Counted from the stretch's first letter, positions 10,221-21,701 are shown. The stretch: DNA of 64,000 bases from Nicotiana tabacum (GCF_000715075.1 NC_134095.1:45114806-45178805), one strand, 5' to 3'. A program made the numbers and translations. Notes: generated by a model from the sequence alone, not told the origin.

Positions 10221-12266
10221 TCAAATAATCAAAATAGACCACCCCCCAAATGAAAATAAGCATTGTCCCCAATGCTTAACAGAAATAAGAATAGAGAAAG
10301 GGTAAAGAGTTAAGAGAACTCCATATGTGGTATCAGTTTGCATAGGATCATCAGCACCCTCGGTCCCAAGGTGTATCTTATCATCACCTGGCTGAGGGAC
10401 AATAGGGTTGTTGAGCATCTGGATCATCTCCTCAGCAATGTGGGAGGTCGCAACCGGCTCCTCAGATAGGCCAGCTATTGCCTCTGGTGCCTCAGGAACT
10501 GCTAGTGCTGCCTGTGCTGGAACTAAAGGCTCCATAAGCAGGTCCAATGGCAGATCTCCGTCAGATACAATCTTTGCGACCTCCTTTCTCAACTTGTCCA
10601 TCGACCTCTTTGATGCTTTAAACTTCTTCATCTTTTTGACCTACTTGCTCAAGTCCTCAATGACCTTCCCATGCTCCACTATAGTATCTGTAATGGTCTT
10701 CTGGTTTTCCAGAATCTTCTTCAATGTTTCCTCCACTGACGGAAGTATCTGTGGCTCTGTTGGGGCTGAGGACTGTGCTGCAACAGCACTAGATATATCA
10801 GTCATCTTTGTAGTAGCTACCTGCATCTAGTTGTTGAGACTCGCTAATGTCTGGGAGACTCACAGCGCAGTTTGAGGATAAGTAGATAAATCCGGCACTG
10901 CTAATGGCATTGATAGTCTAGCAGAAGCAAGTGGTCCGAAAGTTGAAGGTGGCATGGCTGCTGTCCCGGTGGAAGTACCGGCTATTGTGGAAGGCTCGGT
11001 AACTGAATTAGTAACCACTACTACTGGCTCCGCAGACTGGCCAGTGGAGGTAGTAGCTTTACCCTTAATTTTGGGTTGTCAGCTCCCTGAAGGTGGTACT
11101 GTGAGAAAGGCTTCTTGGCCTTCACCTATGTATCATAATGCTTTGGCTCCACCCCTTGATCCTTGAAGTATTCTATGATGAAGTTCGGGTATGGATAGGA
11201 TCTTTCACTCTTTTGGACAGCCAAAGTGATGTAGGTGGACATGATGGCACCAACATTTATTGGATACTCAGCCATAATTGAAGCCACCAAGACTGCACAG
11301 GGAAGTGGGAGCATATTTTATTGATGCATGGGTCAATGCAGCTATACACGATCGTTTGCCACCCTTTTGCTTCAAAGTTTAGTGTAGCCCGGACAATTGG
11401 AACCCCTGTTGTGAGCAACGGAGGTGTTGACCCTGGGATTTCCAGAATCTCAGCTAACCACGAACGAGCTGCATCACCCATAGCTAGATTTTCCAAGTAT
11501 TGCACTGCTTCTACTTTTTCAAACCCATATATTTGTTCAGTGCACATGAGTCAAAGTGCATTTTCAGATTCTGCACTTTTGTCACCTTAGTTTCCTGTTT
11601 GATATGAGCAAAATTTGCATAGAATTCCTTGACAAGGTACTCATTTGCATCTAGGACGTTGTTGGTGAACCATTTCCATCCTTTCCGCTCCTGGAATTGC
11701 CTAAGGACATAGGGGTTGTGCTTGTTCAAATCTTTTATCAAAAATTGTCGCTCAAGAATAAGCGACCTCTATGTCCACCATTCCCCAAACTGTGCAAAGG
11801 CATTGGAACTGACAAATCTATCCTCCCATATCTCTTGCCTCATTGACCTCTCTAAACCTCCCACTGCAGTATTGCCCCCTCTATCATCGTTTGGGACATC
11901 ATCATTATCGTCTAGGTTTATTGGAGCAGGTGGAGCATGTGAGGAAGAGGGTTCAGAATCTTGACTACCCTATTCCGAACCTTTCAACGAACTAGCAGCT
12001 GAAGAAGACTCATCTGCCAAATGAAATCTCCTCGGGAGTTGTTGTGATTGGGCTTTCAGCTGTGGTTGCACGGAGTTACACTTAGAAGCTTCCTCGGAGA
12101 GGACATACTCACTGGTCTTAGAGGTATTAGGGGCTCTATTGGTCGTGACGTTTTTACTTATTTCCCTTTGGATTGCTAGAGGGAGGTTGCTTCTGCCTTG
12201 ACCCCGGCCTCGGGAGGGTTCTCCCCTCCCTTTTGATATATCTCCTTTGCCACGCGATCGAACCAT
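10221..12266 (-). pseudogene. Env-like / putative plant transposon protein ORF of Athila, decayed
   Basis: This is the third ORF, downstream of pol, as in Athila-group elements; its biological role is not established. The ATG at 12266 opens a basic N-terminus rich in R, G and S (MVRSRGKGDISKGRGEPSRG). A region at about 11741-11126 resembles the 'putative plant transposon protein' domain seen in Solanaceae repeats (GWKWFTN..., EFYANF, GDAARSWLAEIL, GAIMSTYITLAV). The C-terminal part (10830-10221) is predicted coiled coil, then acidic and proline/alanine-rich. Several frameshifts and stops break it (near 11970, 11741, 11314, 11126 and 10640). The start codon sits three bases after an intron-like acceptor, and a TATA box lies 0.77 kb upstream. 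I see no clear signal peptide or transmembrane anchor, so 'env-like' is positional only. Confidence 0.6.
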
Positions 12267-12269
12267 TGT

Positions 12270-12900
12270 CTAAAACACATAAGTAATAGACATCAATTAG
12301 AAGTGAAGCTTATAATGTATATAGAATCATTGTTCAAAGTTGCGGGAAAACTATCTCAGAAGGGCAGAGCGGACTGCACAAAAGTGAGTGCGGTCGTACA
12401 ACCAAGAGTGCAGACCGCACAATTTTGACTGTGGCTGAACAGACCCAAGATCATACTACTGGGCTCTCTAATGTTTCATCAGTGCGGACTGCACAAAAAC
12501 GAGTGTGGCTGCACAAGTCCACTGCGGACCGCACAATTTTGAGTGCGGCTGCACAATTCATGCACACGATTTTCCTAACTCAGGGAGCTTTGGACCGCAC
12601 AAAAGTGTATGCGGTCGCAAAGCTCACAGTGCGGACCATACAAAAATGAGTGTGGCCGCAAAATTTGAAAGTTATGGGCAGTGACTTAGGGTTCATGCAA
12701 CTTTTTCATAATTTAGACATAGTTTGAGCAATTAAACATGTTTGGCTACTTACCTAGGCCCCAATTAGCGTTCAAGATGCTACCAACATGAATATAAGCA
12801 ACAATGACTAACTATTGACATTTTGAGGCATCTAATTAACCCTAAATCAAAGAACAAAACAAAACAAAAGATTAAGAATCTAGAGATAAAATTAACATAC
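12270..12900 (-). other. Probable intron in the leader of the Athila env-like ORF
   Basis: On the minus strand a donor reads ACTG|GTATGTTAAT (GT at 12900-12899). The acceptor reads TATGTGTTTTAG|ACAATGG (AG at 12271-12270), right before the ORF's ATG at 12266. The 631-base interval is T-rich in element sense, as plant introns are, and contains an array of CG-rich repeats (12360-12662). This is inferred from splice motifs only. Confidence 0.55.
12360..12662. repeat. CG-rich palindromic repeats (TGCGGTCCGCACAA type), intron copy
   Basis: About eight alternating half-units of the forms 'gtgcggaccgcacaa' and 'gagtgcggctgcacaa' repeat every 30-45 bases. Cores TGCGGNCCGCA and TGCGGCCGCA are self-complementary. 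The same family is found at 13085-13205 and in the Athila LTR at 20140-20520. Confidence 0.85.
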
Positions 12901-13030
12901 CAGTAATGAAGATGCAGGTGAGAATCTAAGTTGATGAAATGAGGGAAGATTTGAGATCAATAAGAAAATGCACTGTGCTAGCTTAGTTTAGGGTTCAAAA
13001 GATCGAAAAGTGTAAAAAGATGAGAGAAGC

Positions 13031-13040
13031 CCTATTTATA
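13031..13040 (-). promoter_or_regulatory. Internal TATA box upstream of the Athila env-like ORF
   Basis: Minus-strand TATAAATAGG lies 130 bases before the putative splice donor. CG-rich repeats (13085-13205) lie about 50 bases upstream of it. The Athila LTR has the same arrangement: the repeats, then TATAAATAG at 20109-20101. A start site near 13005 would give a short 5' exon of about 105 bases. Confidence 0.55.
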
Positions 13041-13084
13041 CTGTTACCCGTCAGGCCCAGAATTTTACCTGAGTGGGGCCATAT

Positions 13085-13205
13085 AATTTTGATGCGGTCC
13101 GCACATCCTACCTGCTTCTATGAAGTCCTATTGTAGACCGCAAAAAAATGAGCGCGCCCGCAGAAGTAGTGTGGACCGCACAAAAATGTGTGCGGCCGCA
13201 ATTTG
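13085..13205. repeat. CG-rich palindromic repeats upstream of the internal TATA box
   Basis: Four half-units include GCGGTCCGCAC (13093), 'gaccgcaaaaaaatgagcgc', 'gtggaccgcacaaaaatgtg' and TGCGGCCGCA (about 13190). They match the repeats upstream of the TATA box in the 5' LTR. Confidence 0.8.
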
Positions 13206-13379
13206 TTAAGCATTTTTGACAGACCAACTTCAGAGACCATGTATTTTGACACTTAGCCAAATTTTCTTGCACGGTCCCTGTAATTCACACCAATTCCTGC
13301 ATACACTTCAAAACTAGTTAGCATAAAACAAAGCCTATATAATCTAAAGAAGAAAAATAATAGAAAGAAAAAGACATGG

Positions 13380-14548
13380 GTTGCCTCCCAAGAAGCGCTT
13401 GATTTAACTTTGCGGCACGACGCAGATTACCAATCACTTGAAATGTATAACCACCACAATGTGGCCATCATTAACCCAATATAATGCTTAACCCGGTGCC
13501 CATTGACTCTAAGCACCTCATTGTTCTTGTTTTTCACATCTAAAGCACCAAAGGGGGTTATATTCACTACTACAAAGGGGCCATTCTATTTTGACATCAA
13601 CTTGCCCGGAAACATCTGTAACTGGGAATTGAACAATAGCACAAGATCACCTTCTTTAAACTCCTTGTTGTGGATGTACTTGTCATGGAGGTACTTCATC
13701 TTCTCCTTATAAAGGGACAAACTTGTATAGGCATGATACCGAAATTCATCAAGCTCATTCAAATGTGCCATTCTTAGATTTGCAGCGACATCCCATTCAA
13801 GATTAAGCTTCTTCAATGCCCACATGGCCTTATGCTCAAGTTCTACTGGGAGATGACATGCCTTCCCAAACACCAATTGATATGGAGTCATCCCAATCGA
13901 TATCTTGTAGGCCGTCCTATAAGCCCAAAGAGCATCATCAAGTTTTCTTGACCAATCCGTTTGGTTGTCATTCACAGTCTTCGACAAAATACTCTTGATC
14001 TCTCGGTTGGAGACTTCAACTTGTCCGCTTGCTTGAGGATGGTAGGGGTGGAGACTTTATGAGTGACACCATACTTAGTGAGTAAGGTATCAAAAGCCCA
14101 GTTGTAAAAATGTGAACCCCCATCACTAATAATAGTCCTCGGAGTACCAAACCTTGTGAAATGTTCTTTTCTAAGAATGTCACCACACTTCGAGCTTCAT
14201 TGTTGGGTAAAGCCACGGCTTCAACCCATTTTGACACATAGTCTACAGTACCAAAATGTAAGTGTTCCCACAAGAGCTCATGAATGGTCCCATGAAATCA
14301 ATAACCCAAACATCAAAGATATCAATCCCTAAAATGGTGGTAAAGGGCATCTCATTCTTCTTAGAAATCCCACCGGCACTTTGGCACTCATCACAACGCT
14401 TGACAAGCTCACTAGCATCCTTGTAGAGGGTAGGCCAATAGAATCCACAAGTCAAAACCTTCGTAGTCGTTCTAGCTCCACCATGATGACCACCATACGG
14501 TGAAGAGTGGCAAGCCTCAAGAATACCCATTTGTTCTTCTTCCGGCAC
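13380..14548 (-). pseudogene. Athila integrase, decayed
   Basis: This catalysed insertion of the cDNA. The N-terminal zinc-binding HHCC domain is readable at 14548-14390 ([16 protein letters not shown] ... RCDECQ). The catalytic core begins with VIDFMGPF (first Asp) and is then split over frames around 14273-14016 (DYVSKWVEAVALPNNEA). The C-terminal part at 13987-13586 reads [20 protein letters not shown] and then FPGKL. The pol end near 13380 keeps the Athila-type tail RRAAKLNQALLGRQP. At least three frameshifts or stops make it nonfunctional. Confidence 0.85.
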
Positions 14549-14551
14549 ACA

Positions 14552-15268
14552 TCACCGGATCACAGCATCGGTACATATTTGGAAAAGATACGGCTCATCC
14601 CAATAATAATCCAAGCAATCCCGTTTGAGATTCATCCTTTGGTTTGAAGAGAACTCATTTAGTACAATGTAGCTCACAACATAATTGGCTAAATCGGAGA
14701 ACCATGGCATCCCGATCATTGAAATGGCTAACAATTGCTCGTCGGGGAAGGAATCATTGATATCAAGGCCATCATTTGGCCTCCCCTCCTCCTCCAATCG
14801 GGATAAGTGGTTCGCCACTTGATTTTCACTACCCTTGCGGTCTTGAATCTCTAGATCAAACTCTTGCAAAAGAAGCACCCACCGCATCAACCTTGCCTTA
14901 GAATCTTTCTTGCTCATCAAATATCAAAGTGTTGTATGGTAGGTGTGGACAATCACCTTAGTACCCATTAAATACAGCCAAAACTTCTCCATAGCAAAAA
15001 CAATAGCAAGTAGATCTTTTTTAGTCACTGTATAGTTGACTTGGGCATCATTCATGGTTTTGATAGCATAGTAGACCGGATGGAAGATTTTGTTGATTCT
15101 TTTCCCCAACACCACTCCAACCGCCGCATCACTAGCTTCACACATGAGCTCAAAAGGCAAGCTCCAATCCAGTGCGGTGATAATATGAGTAGTAGTCAAC
15201 TTGAACTTAAACAACTTGAATGCCTTCATACATTCTTCATTGAAATGGAACTTTGCATCCTTTTCCAA
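14552..15268 (-). pseudogene. Athila RNase H and connection domain, decayed
   Basis: RNase H degrades template RNA during cDNA synthesis. The segment 15268-14924 reads FELMCEASDAAVGVVLGKR, with the first catalytic Asp changed in context (CEASD where CDASD is usual), then YTVTKKDLLAIVFAMEKFW. It continues at 14920 with [19 protein letters not shown] and [12 protein letters not shown], the typical end of the domain. A stop and frame change separates the two parts at about 14921. Confidence 0.85.
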
Positions 15269-15353
15269 AACGTTTGCACAATGGGTTCACCACCTTGGAA
15301 AAATCCTTGATGAATCGATGATAGAAATTCGCATGACCCAAGAAACTCCTCAC

Positions 15354-16557
15354 TCACTTCACGGATGTAGGAGGAGGGAGTTTGAAGATCACCTCAATTT
15401 TGGCTTGGTCGGCCTCAATACTATGTTTTGAAATTTTGTGGCCGAGGACAATGCCTTCCTCGACCATGAAGTGACACTTCTCCCAATTCAATACCAAATT
15501 TGTCTCCTCACATCTAGCCAATACCCTATCCAAATTGTTCAAACAATCGTCAAACGAATTCCTAACCTCAGGAAAATCATCCACAAAGACCTCAAGAATA
15601 TCCTCCACCATGTCGGTGAAAATTGCCATCATACACTGTTGAAAAGTCATTGGTGCATTACACAACCCAAAAAGAATTCTTGAAAACGAGAAAGTACCAT
15701 AAGGACATGTGAAAGTGGTCTTCTCTTGGTCCTCGGGAGTAATAAGAATTTGATTGTAGCCAGAGTATCCATCAAGGAAGCAATAAAAGCACGTCCGACC
15801 AACCTATCAAGCATTCGATCAAGAAATGGAAGCGGGAAATGATCTTTTCGAGTGACTTTGTTGAGTTTCCTATAGTCCATGCACACTCTCCACCCGGTAA
15901 CGGTTCTTGTTGGGATCAATTCATTCTTGTCATTTGTAACCACAGTCATGCCCCTTTTATTTGGGACACATTGCATCGGAGAGGTCCACAAACTATCAGA
16001 AATAGGGTAAACAACCCCGGCATCCAACTACTTTATTATCTCCTTCTTCACCATCTCTTGCATTGTTTCATTTAATCTCCTTTGATGTTCAACGGAGGGT
16101 TTGGCACCCTTTTCCAAAATAATTTTGTATATGCAAAGGCGGGGCTTATGCCCCGGATATCAGCCAAAGTCCATCTGATTGCTCTTTTCCTCCTTTGTAG
16201 CACCTCTAATATGGACTCTACCTACATGTCAGTTAAGCAAGAAGAAATGATAATTGGTAAAATAGAAGAAGGTCCAAGGAATTCATACCTGAGATGCGGG
16301 GGCAATGGCTTTAACTCCAAGGTAGGAGGCTCCTCGATTGAGGGCTTTGTTGGAGGAGTCTTCTGGTTTTCAAGATCCAAAGATAGCTTTCGAGGCTCAT
16401 AAGTGTATGACCCCATGCCTTGCAATACATTTACACACTCCACATAGCCATCACTCTCCTCATCCTCATCAAGGTTGAGCAAAACGGCTTCCAATTTGTC
16501 TTCAACATTCATTGTGGCACTAGCATCATCAACTATCGCATCCGTCACCAAATCCAC
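15354..16557 (-). pseudogene. Athila reverse transcriptase, decayed
   Basis: The entry segment at 16557-16222 contains PPHLRYEFLG. The RT core at 16027-15800 shows WRVCMDYRKLNKVTRKDHFP, PFLDRMLDRL and the start of the palm. After a frameshift near 15790, 15665-15354 reads CNAPMTFQQCM and EVFVDDF, where FVDD is the catalytic motif and keeps both aspartates. The domain order protease-RT-RNase H-integrase is that of Ty3/Gypsy. Stops around 16030-16220 and the frameshift disable it. Confidence 0.88.
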
Positions 16558-16739
16558 AAACGAACAAACTTAATTACTATTCGGTTGCCTCATTTATTTT
16601 CACACATGGAAGACCACCTTTTCATCACCCACCCGGAAAGTGAGCTTGTCGGCTTGCACATCAACAAGAGCCTTCCCCATAGCAAGGAAAGTTCTACGCA
16701 AAATGATAGGTACCTTATAGTCCACTTCACAATCAAGGA

Positions 16740-17402
16740 TCACAAAGTCCACTGGAGGATGAACTTGTCAACTCGAACTAATACATCATCAATAGTACCC
16801 AAAGGCCTCTTCATTGTTCGATCCGCCATTTGCAACCTCACGGATATGGGTCTTGGTTGCCCAACTCCCAAAGTTTTGGACATAGAATAGGGCATCAAGT
16901 TGATACTAGCCCCGAAATCACATAATGCTTTGGCAAAATCGGCGCTCCTAATAGTGCAAGGGATTGTGAAAGCGCCCAGATCTTCCAACTTCGGAGCCAT
17001 TGAGTGCACAATAGCACTTATTTGATGAGTCATTTTGATGGTTTCACAATTCATTGATCTTTTCTTGGCTACCAAATCCTTCATGAATTTTGCATATCCC
17101 GGCATTTGATCCAATGCCTCAACCAACAACACATTAATTGACAAAATCTTCATCATATCAATAAATTTTTTCAATTGGTTTTCACTATTTTTCTTTGCAA
17201 GCCTTTGAGGGTATGTAGGAGGAGGCCTTGGCATTGGTGCCTTAGCCTTTGGCAGTACCAGTTCTGGCATGTCAATCACGTGTTCCCTAGACGGGTTCAC
17301 TTCTTCTTGTGTCGCCTCCACACTTTCACCAATATCAATTCTCACTTCTTTATTAGCTTGAACCACATTGCTTGGGATTTTCTTGTACCACAACATCTTC
17401 AT
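16740..17402 (-). pseudogene. Athila aspartic protease region
   Basis: This is the retropepsin-like protease that cleaves Gag-Pol. The active-site motif is DFGASINLMP where Athila proteins usually have DLGASINLMP; the catalytic Asp is kept. Upstream text (PPPTYPQRLAKKNSENQLKKF and FMKDLVAKKR) is typical of Athila Gag-protease junctions. The reading frame is open for 220 codons, the longest intact stretch of this copy. Confidence 0.85.
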
Positions 17403-19064
17403 CTACAACCCTTCTTTGATTTGAGGTGGTTGCTTCTACACCTTTTCCACTTCTAGTAGTCACAGCTATAGCATGTACTGTATTATTCCCACCCTTCGGG
17501 TTCACCACCGTACCACTAGGTAGTTCCCCTTTAGGACGAGTGTTCAAAGATTTCGAGATTTGGCCTAATTGAACCTCCAAATTGCGGATAGCAGTGTTGT
17601 AAGAGGCTAATTGAGCATAGGAGTCGGCATTCTTAACCATCATCTGTTTAAACATGTTCTTAATTCTACCCATCTCATTTTTAGAAGAGCTCGGACCTTG
17701 AGAAGTATATGGAGGTGGATTGCTCAGTTTTTAGAACATCGGGGGCCTTTGAAAACCCAACCCCGGTTGTTGTTGTTGTTCCACCCTCCTTGGTTATTTC
17801 CTTACCAATTGCTTTTATTGTTTCCACCCCAATTGCCCTGATTACTCCAATTTCCTTGATTAGGATTGCCACCACTCCAATTGTCTTGGTGGTTTTGGTT
17901 GTTCCAATTACCTTGGTTCCCTTGCGAACTCCATTGTTGTTAATTTTGTCCTTGAGCATTGTTTCTTTGGCCTTGATAATTGTTGACATATTGAACTTTT
18001 TCTTCTTCTTTCTCATTGAATGAATCACCTTGATCATAACCAGTATCATGTTGCATAAATTGTTCCGTACGGTTTTGCATTTGTTGACCTTGTTGCCGTC
18101 TTTTGTTTACCATCATATTCACACCTTCCATTGCATGCACTTGTTTCTGGCCTTAAACTTGTTGAAGCTGAGCTTTGGCTAATTGGTTCATGGTAGTTAT
18201 CAACTCGGCAATAGCTTGCACATGATCATGTAGCTCCTTATGTAGGTGAATAACATTAGGGTTACCTTGTAAAACATTGGCTCTACTTTGCCATGCCGAA
18301 GAGGTATCTGCCATCTCATCAAGAATTTCACAAGCTTCGGCATATGGCGTGTTCATCAAGTTCACCCCGACGAGTTAGTTAACCACAAATTGATTAGTTG
18401 TTGTGATCCCCCTATAGAGAGTTTGTTGGATCATGGCCTCAGTCATATCATTGTTCGGGCACTCTTTAACAATGGTACGATATCTTTCCCAAATCTCATG
18501 CAATGGCTCATTGGGTTCTTGCTTGAAAGCAAGAATCTCATCCCGAAGCGTCGCCATATGCCCTAGAGAAAAAAAATTGGAGATTAACTTCTCTGCCAAC
18601 TCATCCCAAGTGTGGATGGAATGATTGGGCAACCTCTCTAACCGGTCTAATGCCTTTCCCTGTAGAGAAAAGGGAAATAGCCTCAACCTCAGTGCGTCCT
18701 CAGAGACATTTGTTTGATTGCTCCCCTAACAAGTATCGATGAACCCCTTGAGATGCTTGTAAGTATTTTGATTCGGAGCCCCGCTGAAGAATCCTCATTA
18801 CTCAAGAAGTGTAAGCATCACGTTGGTGATTTGGAAGTTGCCCGCCCTAATGTAGGGCGGGACTATAACACTTTCATAACCCTCATTTGGTAATTTTCTG
18901 TGGGCTACCGCTCTTGGTGGAGGTGGGGGAGGGGCGGGCACATAATTATGAGGTGGACAGCCTCGTCTATTAGCTTGAGGTTCAAGAGGAACCTCATCCA
19001 TTTAATCATCATCCATTTCTTCCCGAAATGGCACATTTTCGATGGGCTCGTTGTTGAGAGCCAT
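17353..19064 (-). pseudogene. Athila gag, decayed
   Basis: This is the structural capsid protein. The ATG at 19064 lies 98 bases after the primer site. Codon 21 is an in-frame TAA. The proline-rich N-terminus (APPPPPPRA) is followed by the capsid-like Gag domain at 18686-18375 (LRLFPFSLQGKALDRLERLP, WDELAEKLISNFFS, LHEIWERYRTIVKECPNN). Then comes a glutamine/asparagine-rich part (18140-17750). No CCHC knuckle is obvious. Stops at 19003, 18797, 18374, 18152 and 17940 and frameshifts disable it. Confidence 0.85.
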
Positions 19065-19163
19065 TTTTGTACCTAAAATCAATTCAAAAACAAAATTACT
19101 GACTCAGAAGGAAAAGAAGACAAAGCACACAAAAACCTAGATATATAGCTAAATCCATTTAAC

Positions 19164-19181
19164 TCCCCGGCAACGGCGCCA
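19164..19181 (-). other. Athila primer-binding site (tRNA-Asp type)
   Basis: Minus-strand TGGCGCCGTTGCCGGGGA is the well-known Athila-group primer site. It lies five bases inside the LTR's terminal CA (19187). Confidence 0.93.
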
Positions 19182-20100
19182 AAAATTGATATCACCCAAA
19201 CTCACACCACAAATATAGGTAGTGAGGTGGTCGAAGCAATAATAAAACCCAACGCGAGTCGGGGTCGATTCCTCAAGGAGTTAGAAATGGGATTAGGTAT
19301 ACACCTAATGTAATTGTATAATGTGCCTCAATTTGCACTTTCATATTCTTGTTGGTTGTTTCTATTTCTACTTAAGCTATTGATTGCAAGTAATAAACTA
19401 GAAGACAATGTTTTTGGTTTTGCTGTTTTCCAAATGATAAAGGATCTAGGGTCGTGACTTCCACCTAGGTGGTTACCTAACAGGTTGTAAACTCTAGGGC
19501 AAGTTTGATTAGTCGGGGTCGCAATATAGCAATCATATGTAATTACCCACTTTATACCTCTCGGTAGTTTGATTGATTTTTCCCAATTTGGCTTTCTCAA
19601 GTCCAAATGGGTATTGCACAAATCAAGTGATATATTCTCAAGTCGGGTCTTACTATCTCTAGATTTGACCCTTTAATTGGGGCTATCAATTTCTTAAGTT
19701 CATCCCAATTCCTTGCTAGCCAAGTTTTCCTAGACTTAGTCTTTCTCTCTCAAGTAGAGACTAAGTCAAATAGGCATGAATCAATGTTTGCAACCATTAT
19801 TTCTAAAATTCAAGCATAAACAAGGCTAAATATCACTAACCCAATCACAAACAAGCCATAAATTAAATACCTATTAAGTACCCACACTAGAGTTGGGCCA
19901 CAACCCTACTTAAAGATTTAGCTACTCATGAAAAATAAAGAAATACAAGAAGAAATTAAGATAGAATGCATAATAATTGATTAGATAAGGAAAATCTCAT
20001 GTTTAGAAGCTAATCTAGTACAAAATTTCCCAAAACAGTAAAGGAAACGGCTCCTGTGCTCTTCTGAAAATCGAACTTAACCTAAAAATGATAAAAAGTT

Positions 20101-20109
20101 CTATTTATA
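20101..20109 (-). promoter_or_regulatory. TATA box of the Athila LTR
   Basis: Minus-strand TATAAATAG lies about 40 bases downstream of the CG-rich repeat array, in the expected U3 position. Confidence 0.65.
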
Positions 20110-20139
20110 CTAAGCTAAAAATACCTGACAAAAATGCCT

Positions 20140-20520
20140 CTGCGAAAGTTATATGGCCGCATAATTATGGTGTGTGTGCGGTCCGCACAATGAGCTTCTG
20201 CAGCGGCACAATTATCGTGCGGTCCGCATTCTTTGGAACATGGGCTTGGAACTTCGAGGCTTCTGTGGTCCGCATAAAAATGGGTACGGCCGCACTTCTG
20301 ATTATGTGGCCGTACAAAAATGATGTGGTCCACACTCCCTGCTTTTACTTGACACAACTCTCTGATTCTTCAATCCTGTAGACCACATAATAATGAATGC
20401 GGCTGCAATTGACCTCCTACGGCCGCAAAATTTCGATGTGGTCTGCATGCCTTTAGCTGGCCCAAACACTACTCCCTGAATATCCCCTCTGCGGCCGCAC
20501 TAGAATTGTGCGGTCCGCAC
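20140..20520. repeat. CG-rich palindromic repeats in Athila U3
   Basis: About ten half-units mix TGCGGTCCGCAC, GCGGCCGCA and diverged forms (for example near 20155, 20175, 20218, 20268, 20285, 20330, 20400, 20420, 20490 and 20510). Many CG positions have decayed to TG or CA, as expected from deamination of methylated cytosine. Confidence 0.85.
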
Positions 20521-20716
20521 TGCTGGCCTTTTTGCCCTTTTTTGGTTCTTGTTCACTTTTGACTCCTTTATGAGTTGATTTTGACTTCTTTGGCTCGTTT
20601 CCCAATATTCCTGCAAGTAAGCACATTTTGTTAGTTTCCGGGAATACCTTTAAGCATTTTTGAGCTAAAACGCAAGCAAAAGAGAGCAAATAAGCGGTCA
20701 AAATCCCTACTTATCA

Positions 20717-21504
20717 CATGCCTAGCCAAATCATGAAGTGAACCGCATACTCAGACACAGTCATAGAACCCTAGCACAACTGCTAAAATTCTGCATGCCA
20801 TGCATCTTTAAAACTCTAGGGAACATACTCCCTTAAGAACATATCCAAGAACTGAGTCCAAGTAAGTGAAGTTGCCTCAGCCAGACTACCCAACTCATAA
20901 TCACGCAACCACTGATAGGCCGCTCCTCTAAGCTGGAACGTAGTAAAAGAAACCCCACTCGACTCCGCTACACCTATAGTATGGAGAATACGGTAGCACT
21001 CCTCAAGAAAACCATAGGCATCCTCTAATGACAGACCACTGAAAGTAGGAGGGTGGTACTTCTTGTACCTCTCGAGCCTGAGCTGCTCCTCTTCAGAAAC
21101 TACTGCCCTGCCCTTGGGTCAAACTAGGGCTACCAGCTGCACTTGTATGACCTCTGGAACCTGGTCGGCCTGAACCCGCTGCTCTGGGGTATGGGCGGCA
21201 AGAGTCGATGTTCCTCCCCCGGCCTGAGATGTGGCAGGAACAAATGGGATCAACCCTGCCTGAGCCAAAGTACCGAACATGCTCAGGAACTGTGCAAGGG
21301 TCTTCTGAAGAGCTAGGGCAGTAACAGGCATCTTAGGTGCCTGCGCTCCGACTGGAGCTACTGGCGGCTCCTTTACAGCTCGTGTTGGTTTCTGGCTGCA
21401 CCACGTGGAAGTCCTCAGCCTTTACCCCGGCCCTAGCCTCTCGGGACTCTAGCAGGAAGAGCGGGTTCCTGGTCATCTGATCCAGTTGTACGTGTCCTCA
21501 CAAT
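20717..21504 (-). pseudogene. Tekay-B gag, truncated by Athila and decayed
   Basis: This is a chromovirus Gag N-terminal half. The expected start codon at 21504-21502 reads ATT instead of ATG (followed by VRTRTTGSDDQEP). Downstream, MPVTALALQKTLAQFLSMF (21331), LERYKKYHPPTFSGLSLEDA, FTTFQLRGAAYQWLRDYELG and MTVSEYAVHF give a clear retrotransposon Gag domain. In-frame stops lie at about 21119 and in the last 100 bases (two TAG codons). The sequence ends abruptly at the Athila LTR. Confidence 0.88.
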
Positions 21505-21689
21505 CTGTGAGAGAATAGAAGACAAAAGTTTAGAAATCCAAAGTCAACAATTTCGCACGACAAGGAATCAAAGAAGTTAAATTTTCCTAACAGTTCCATA
21601 GCCTCACGAAGATAAGTATAGACGTCCTCATACTGATCCGCATGACTCTACTAAACCTGCTTGTGATTCATAACACCTATGAACCTAGA

Positions 21690-21701
21690 GCTCTGATACC
21701 A
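21690..21701 (-). other. Primer-binding site of Tekay-B (tRNA-Met type)
   Basis: Minus-strand TGGTATCAGAGC lies three bases inside the LTR's end (TGTCACGGCCC on plus at 21705). Confidence 0.9.

Larger units (their letters stand above)
8923..20716 (-). mobile_element. Athila-lineage Ty3/Gypsy retrotransposon, nearly complete from the right
   Basis: From right to left it carries the 5' LTR (19187-20716), a tRNA-Asp primer site (19164-19181), gag, protease, RT, RNase H, integrase, a noncoding interval with its own TATA box and intron, an env-like ORF and about 1.3 kb of 3' noncoding sequence (8923-10220). At that point Tekay-A is inserted and the 3' LTR is lost from view. Every ORF has stops or frameshifts, so the copy is old. 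On the right it interrupts the gag of Tekay-B at 20717, and CATGC (20717-20721) is the visible side of its target duplication. Confidence 0.9.
19187..20716 (-). mobile_element. 5' LTR of Athila (1530 bp)
   Basis: Minus-strand ends are TGATAAGTAGGGA and TGATATCA. U3 carries the CG-rich repeat array (20140-20520), followed by TATAAATAG at 20109-20101. The outer border at 20716/20717 meets broken Tekay-B gag, so the end is well placed. Confidence 0.88.

Noticed and set aside
10408..11590. Plus-strand ORFs (10408-10830, 10954-11166, 11321-11590)
   Set aside because: Shadows of the minus-strand env-like ORF of Athila.
17709..18023. Plus-strand 104-codon ORF rich in Val, Ile and Pro
   Set aside because: Antisense of the Asn/Gln-rich part of Athila gag; hydrophobicity comes from the mirrored codons.
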